Below are positions 61,017-64,000 of a stretch of DNA of 64,000 nucleotides, piece after piece (position 1 is the stretch's first letter; each line of letters opens with the position of its first letter). Source of the stretch: Holophagae bacterium (GTDB lineage Bacteria > Acidobacteriota > Holophagae > Acanthopleuribacterales > Acanthopleuribacteraceae); the NCBI GenBank assembly GCA_030429565.1, contig JAUIFE010000013.1, positions 1-64,000 of the forward strand. The letters are read 5' to 3'. The notes beneath the pieces are model-generated. The model was not told where the DNA came from, did not search any database, and saw only the letters and a list, made by a program, of their open reading frames with translations. Made by a program: the position numbers and the translations under genes.

Positions 61017-61895
61017 TTGGATTCACCGAATGCATTCGATAAGTGGGACGAGCCAGGTGTCCTGAAACGGTTAAATCACTTTATTTACATTGTTTCTGAC
61101 GGGACCGGCGAGACCGCCGGCAACATGATTCGGGCGTTGATCACGCAGTTCTCGAACGTCGAAGGGATTTTCATTCGCAAGTATCCGAAAGTGAATTCGT
61201 TCGCCGCGATCGATAAAGTGGTTCGCAATGCTACGGAAAGTGCCAACCCGGTTATGGTGATTTACACCTTGGTCGATCACAAGGCCAAGGACTACCTGCA
61301 GCAGCGTTTGGCCGAGCACGATGTGCCGAGTTACGACTTGTTCTCGTCGCTATTATCGCAACTTTCCGCCTTTTTAGGGGCGACCCCCCAAGAGAGCCCC
61401 GATTTGTTTCACGGGGTCAACGACAAATATTTCAAGCGCATGGAAGCCATTGAGTTTACCTTGCGTCACGACGACGGCTTGTTGGTCGAAGATTTGGACG
61501 AGGCCGACATTGTTTTGGTCGGGGTCTCGCGGGCCGGCAAAACCCCGTTGTCGATTTATCTTTCACTCTACGGCCATAAAGTGATCAACATTCCGCTCGC
61601 AAAGGGTGTGCGTCCGCCGCCCCAACTGGACGGGGTGCAGCAGCGCAAGATTGTCGGTTTGACCATTAATCCCTCGCGGCTAATGGAGATTCGGAAAAAA
61701 AGACTGACCGGGTTTGGCGTGGGTCGTTCCGAATATTTTGATCCCCAGTCCGTACTGGAAGAGCTCGAGGAAGCCAATGAATTTTTCAGGCGTCATCGAC
61801 GTTGGCCGATCATTGATGTGACCAACCGTTCGATTGAGGAGATTGCGGGGCTGGTGCGCGACAAGGTGTTCGGCCGTGATCGGCGCGTCAATTAG
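61017..61895 (+). CDS. ppsR: Pyruvate, phosphate dikinase / PEP synthase regulatory protein
   Basis: This 292-residue protein has a TTG start at 61017, 6 bases after AGGGGG. The N-terminal block FIYIVSDGTGETAGNMIRAL and the P-loop GVSRAGKTPLSIYL (about residues 168-181) define the DUF299 kinase/pyrophosphorylase family. These enzymes use ADP to phosphorylate and inactivate pyruvate phosphate dikinase (PPDK) or PEP synthase and reverse it with phosphate. It is slightly longer than usual (about 270) because of an N-terminal extension. No ppdK or ppsA gene is in the window, so the target must be elsewhere. Confidence 0.93.
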   Translation: MDSPNAFDKWDEPGVLKRLNHFIYIVSDGTGETAGNMIRALITQFSNVEGIFIRKYPKVNSFAAIDKVVRNATESANPVMVIYTLVDHKAKDYLQQRLAEHDVPSYDLFSSLLSQLSAFLGATPQESPDLFHGVNDKYFKRMEAIEFTLRHDDGLLVEDLDEADIVLVGVSRAGKTPLSIYLSLYGHKVINIPLAKGVRPPPQLDGVQQRKIVGLTINPSRLMEIRKKRLTGFGVGRSEYFDPQSVLEELEEANEFFRRHRRWPIIDVTNRSIEEIAGLVRDKVFGRDRRVN

Positions 61896-62061
61896 GGCCT
61901 CGACGGTCGTTGTGCGTGCTTTCTGCTAAAATTAACGTATTTCGTGGATTGATAGGATGTACTAATTAAAAGGGTTGTGGTTGATGAAAGGTCCGCAACA
62001 CCCAGAGTGAGTCGGTTGCGAAGGCGCCGGCAAATATCTTCGGAATGATGAGGTTTGATCC

Positions 62062-63144
62062 TTGGCGGGAACCCAAAAGTGCGTACTGCGGATTCATTAC
62101 AACACGGGCTGGGACCATCGCATCACCGTGCGCGGGGATCGTCATCCTCTCAATTGGGAAAGTGGCGTAGACGCGATTTGGGGTGAAGGCGACATTTGGA
62201 CCTACACTTGGGAAACCGATCAACCTGGCGCGATTGCCTTTAAAGTGTTGTTCGATGATGAAACTTGGGCACAGGGTGGGAATGGTTATATTCGGCCTGG
62301 CGAAACACTGGATGTTTACCCCTACTTCTTTCATACCGCCGGTTCCATTGATCAAATCCACCACTTTGACACCCCGATTCACATCTACAAGCCGCCCAGC
62401 TATCACGAAAACTATGCCAAGGCTTATCCGGTTATTTACATCCATGACGGCCAAAATTTATTCGATCCTGAGTTTGCTTTCGGCGGCCGTACTTGGAGTG
62501 TGGATCAGGCGATTAATCGCATGCTTGGCGAAGGGCTCATGGACGAGGTCATCGCTGTCGGCGTTTTTAATCGGGGTGCCGGCCGGCTCAACGATTACAC
62601 CCCTTCGTTTGATCCTAACTTCTTGGGTATTGGCGCTGGTGGTGGCGCCAATCAGTATGCCGACTTTTTGATTAACGAAATCAAACCTTTTATTGATACC
62701 GAGTTTCGAACACTGCCTCAGCCCCGTCATACCGGATTGATGGGCGCTTCACTCGGTGGTTTGGTGTCGCTTTACATCGCGCGGCGCTGGCCCTTTGTTT
62801 TTTCGAAGGTGGCCAGTCTGTCGAGCTCATTTTGGTGGAATAACCGCAATCTGTTACAGGACGTGGTGCAATCCAACAAATTTGTGCCGCTTAAAATTTA
62901 TCTCGACGTGGGTACCCAGAACGATGGATTGCCGGAAACCCGCGCCATGTACCAGGCGCTGATTCAACTAGGCTATCGGCCGGGCACCGATTTGTTTTAT
63001 TTTGTCGCCCACCAACATGCACACAACGAAACGTTTTGGGGTCGGCGGGTCCACCTACCGCTGCGGTTACTTTATCCCGCTTGGAGTACTTTTGCGCCTG
63101 ATCCCGTGCACCAAAATCCCGAGCCGGCCGCCCACGTTGGTTAG
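62062..63144 (+). CDS. Esterase D-family alpha/beta hydrolase with N-terminal carbohydrate-binding-like domain
   Basis: This 360-residue protein has a TTG start at 62062, preceded by GAGG. Residues ~1-95 form a beta-sandwich (RIHYNTGWDHRITVRG, ESGVDAIWGEGDIWTYTWE) like a starch-binding CBM20 or E-set domain. Residues ~115-350 are an esterase D/Fes-type hydrolase: YPVIYIHDGQNLFDP, nucleophile S230 in GASLGG, a catalytic His in HAHNETFWGRR. There is no signal peptide, so it is intracellular unless exported otherwise. It could cleave ester-linked sugars or siderophores (Fes-like); substrate unknown. Confidence 0.82.
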   Translation: MAGTQKCVLRIHYNTGWDHRITVRGDRHPLNWESGVDAIWGEGDIWTYTWETDQPGAIAFKVLFDDETWAQGGNGYIRPGETLDVYPYFFHTAGSIDQIHHFDTPIHIYKPPSYHENYAKAYPVIYIHDGQNLFDPEFAFGGRTWSVDQAINRMLGEGLMDEVIAVGVFNRGAGRLNDYTPSFDPNFLGIGAGGGANQYADFLINEIKPFIDTEFRTLPQPRHTGLMGASLGGLVSLYIARRWPFVFSKVASLSSSFWWNNRNLLQDVVQSNKFVPLKIYLDVGTQNDGLPETRAMYQALIQLGYRPGTDLFYFVAHQHAHNETFWGRRVHLPLRLLYPAWSTFAPDPVHQNPEPAAHVG

Positions 63145-63447
63145 ATCGATGGAAAACGTGGTTTTTTATTGGCGGGTCGCTTCTTTTTTGAGAGATTATC
63201 TTTGACTCTTTGACAAGCAATACACCGGTTGGTTTGGATCGGTTGAAGGGGAGGGAATAATGGCTGCGATTGGGGCCATCCATGCCGACGGCATGTTTTG
63301 GCTTTTTTTCAAGCACGACCAGTGACGCGGCACGGATCATCACGGACGCCTTTGTCCACCCTTACCAAGGGTTAGCTGTTAAACTCGTGTTAAGCTTTCC
63401 CATAAATCGCCTCAGAAAAGTTCAAGTTACGTGTGGTTGGGTCAAAC
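63145..63447. other. 303-bp intergenic region
   Basis: It contains the terminator-like hairpin at 63281-63308 and presumably the promoter of the decarboxylase gene. A TTGACA hexamer occurs at about 63212, but no good -10 follows at the normal distance. Confidence 0.4.
63281..63308 (+). terminator. Possible terminator downstream of the esterase gene
   Basis: catgcc-gac-ggcatg forms a short 6-7 bp stem followed by ttttggcttttttt. It lies 137 bp after the stop, a long distance, so it is uncertain. Confidence 0.45.
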
Positions 63448-64000
63448 ATGATGGATCTAGGCTTTTTACACCCCTTTTTTTTGGGGCCCAAGGCGGAGAA
63501 CCAGGAATTTTTTGAGCAGTTTTTGCTCGAATTCCTTCGGGATCACGCATACTGGCGCAAAAATTTTCACCCAGCCGACGGCAACGTGGTGCCGACTTCC
63601 GCACCATACCGTGACCACTATTTACAGTTTATTGCTGCGATGCGTAAGGAACTGCAAGAGCTCAGTGCCGAGCTCAAAAATGCAGCACCTTTTTACAGCC
63701 CCCGTTACATCGGGCACATGAATTCCGATTTGTTGCTGCCAGGCGTGATCGCAGAATTCATGACCATGATGTACAACCCCAACAATGTTGCAGGTGAAGC
63801 CGGACCGGCGACGGTGCCGCGCGAGCTCGAGGTCGGTTGGCAATTGGCGCGTATGTTTGGTTACAACACGGATCCTGAAATGGGAACCACCGCATGGGGT
63901 CACTTAACCTCGGGCGGAACCATTGCCAACTACGAGGGCATTTGGAATTTTCGCGAAGTGAAATTTTACCCCATAGCACTCGCCGAGGCGGCGCGTGAGA
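63448..64000 (+). CDS. Tyrosine-decarboxylase-like PLP enzyme, N-terminal part (continues past window)
   Basis: From ATG 63448 (MMDLGFLHPFFLGPKAEN) the frame is open to the window end, giving about 184 residues. Blocks HAYWRKNFHPAD, YIGHMNSDLLLPGVIAEFM, YNPNNVAGEAGPATVP, ELEVG and GHLTSGGTIANYEGIWNFR follow group II PLP decarboxylases, most closely the Enterococcus-type tyrosine decarboxylases (GHMNSETLMPS, NNVAYESSPATS, DGSLANLEG). The PLP-lysine lies beyond the edge. It would convert tyrosine (or a related amino acid) to the amine, generating tyramine and consuming a proton. Family call good, substrate to be confirmed. Confidence 0.82.
   Translation, partial: MMDLGFLHPFFLGPKAENQEFFEQFLLEFLRDHAYWRKNFHPADGNVVPTSAPYRDHYLQFIAAMRKELQELSAELKNAAPFYSPRYIGHMNSDLLLPGVIAEFMTMMYNPNNVAGEAGPATVPRELEVGWQLARMFGYNTDPEMGTTAWGHLTSGGTIANYEGIWNFREVKFYPIALAEAARE

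Noticed and set aside
1..64000. tRNA, rRNA, RNase P, SRP and tmRNA genes
   Set aside because: I looked for their hallmark sequences (T-loop GGTTCRANTCC, SRP GGTC..GGAAGG, RNase P core) by eye and saw none; a covariance-model scan was not possible.

Overview
The window reads as chromosomal DNA of a Gram-negative, moderately GC-rich bacterium, most likely an Acidobacteriota member of the Holophagae/Acanthopleuribacter type; this placement is inference. Pointers are a DUF1549/DUF1553 plus DUF1501 pair (typical of Planctomycetes, Verrucomicrobia and Acidobacteria), a fused homocysteine methyltransferase/methylene-THF reductase, outer-membrane and lipoprotein signals, several large Ser/Thr kinases, and frequent TTG/GTG starts. 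No rRNA, tRNA or CRISPR array was recognised.

Layout. 0-2.4 kb is accessory DNA: an IS110-type transposase cut by the window edge, the tail of an IS66 transposase with its terminal repeat, two tandem paralogous small proteins, a long perfect hairpin, and a 69-bp repeat in two copies whose central hairpin is flipped between copies. 2.4-10.5 kb: HEAT-like membrane-anchored protein, secreted M43 metalloprotease, a methyltransferase/roadblock-like pair, and a striking single-chain fusion of a GNAT (acyl-HSL/N-acyl amino acid synthase-like) domain, a cyclic-nucleotide-binding domain and a cytochrome P450. 10.8-16.4 kb: kinase-ATPase-helical repeat giant, Fur, PyrR and a membrane-anchored methyltransferase. 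16.6-24.1 kb: an MJ1255-type glycosyltransferase followed by a tightly overlapping aryl-polyene-like lipid locus (two ACPs, GT2, LpxL-like acyltransferase, two ketosynthases, chain-length-factor-like protein, hotdog dehydratase).

24-33 kb holds a His-rich lipoprotein, an MFS transporter, the DUF1553/DUF1501 pair, a PAS-GGDEF-EAL protein and a DUF697 protein. 33-37 kb contains a cyclic-peptide-export-type ABC transporter and an AAA ATPase/RloB pair resembling the AbiL/RloAB defence architecture. 37-40.4 kb has a DUF481 barrel, a hairpin-rich non-coding stretch, an enoyl-CoA hydratase homologue and a short AMP-ligase-like protein with its own promoter and terminator.

40.9-46.3 kb is a compact minus-strand operon with a strong predicted promoter: mmsA - URC1 - URC4 - upp - udk, i.e. 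the URC uracil-degradation pathway. Its product 3-hydroxypropionate could be taken to acetyl-CoA by the adjacent 3-hydroxyisobutyrate dehydrogenase-like enzyme (47.0-47.9 kb) and MmsA. 47-54.4 kb continues with an SDR, a quinone-oxidoreductase-like enzyme, an MFS-PlsC fusion, oligoribonuclease and a DAO-type oxidoreductase. 54.6-56.8 kb carries a degenerate kinase with a membrane segment, and a 47-residue secreted Cys-containing peptide between it and a terminator. The right end has a nucleotidyltransferase-like protein, an unknown small protein, metH/metF fusion, PpsR (pyruvate phosphate dikinase regulator), an esterase, and the start of a tyrosine-decarboxylase-like PLP enzyme.
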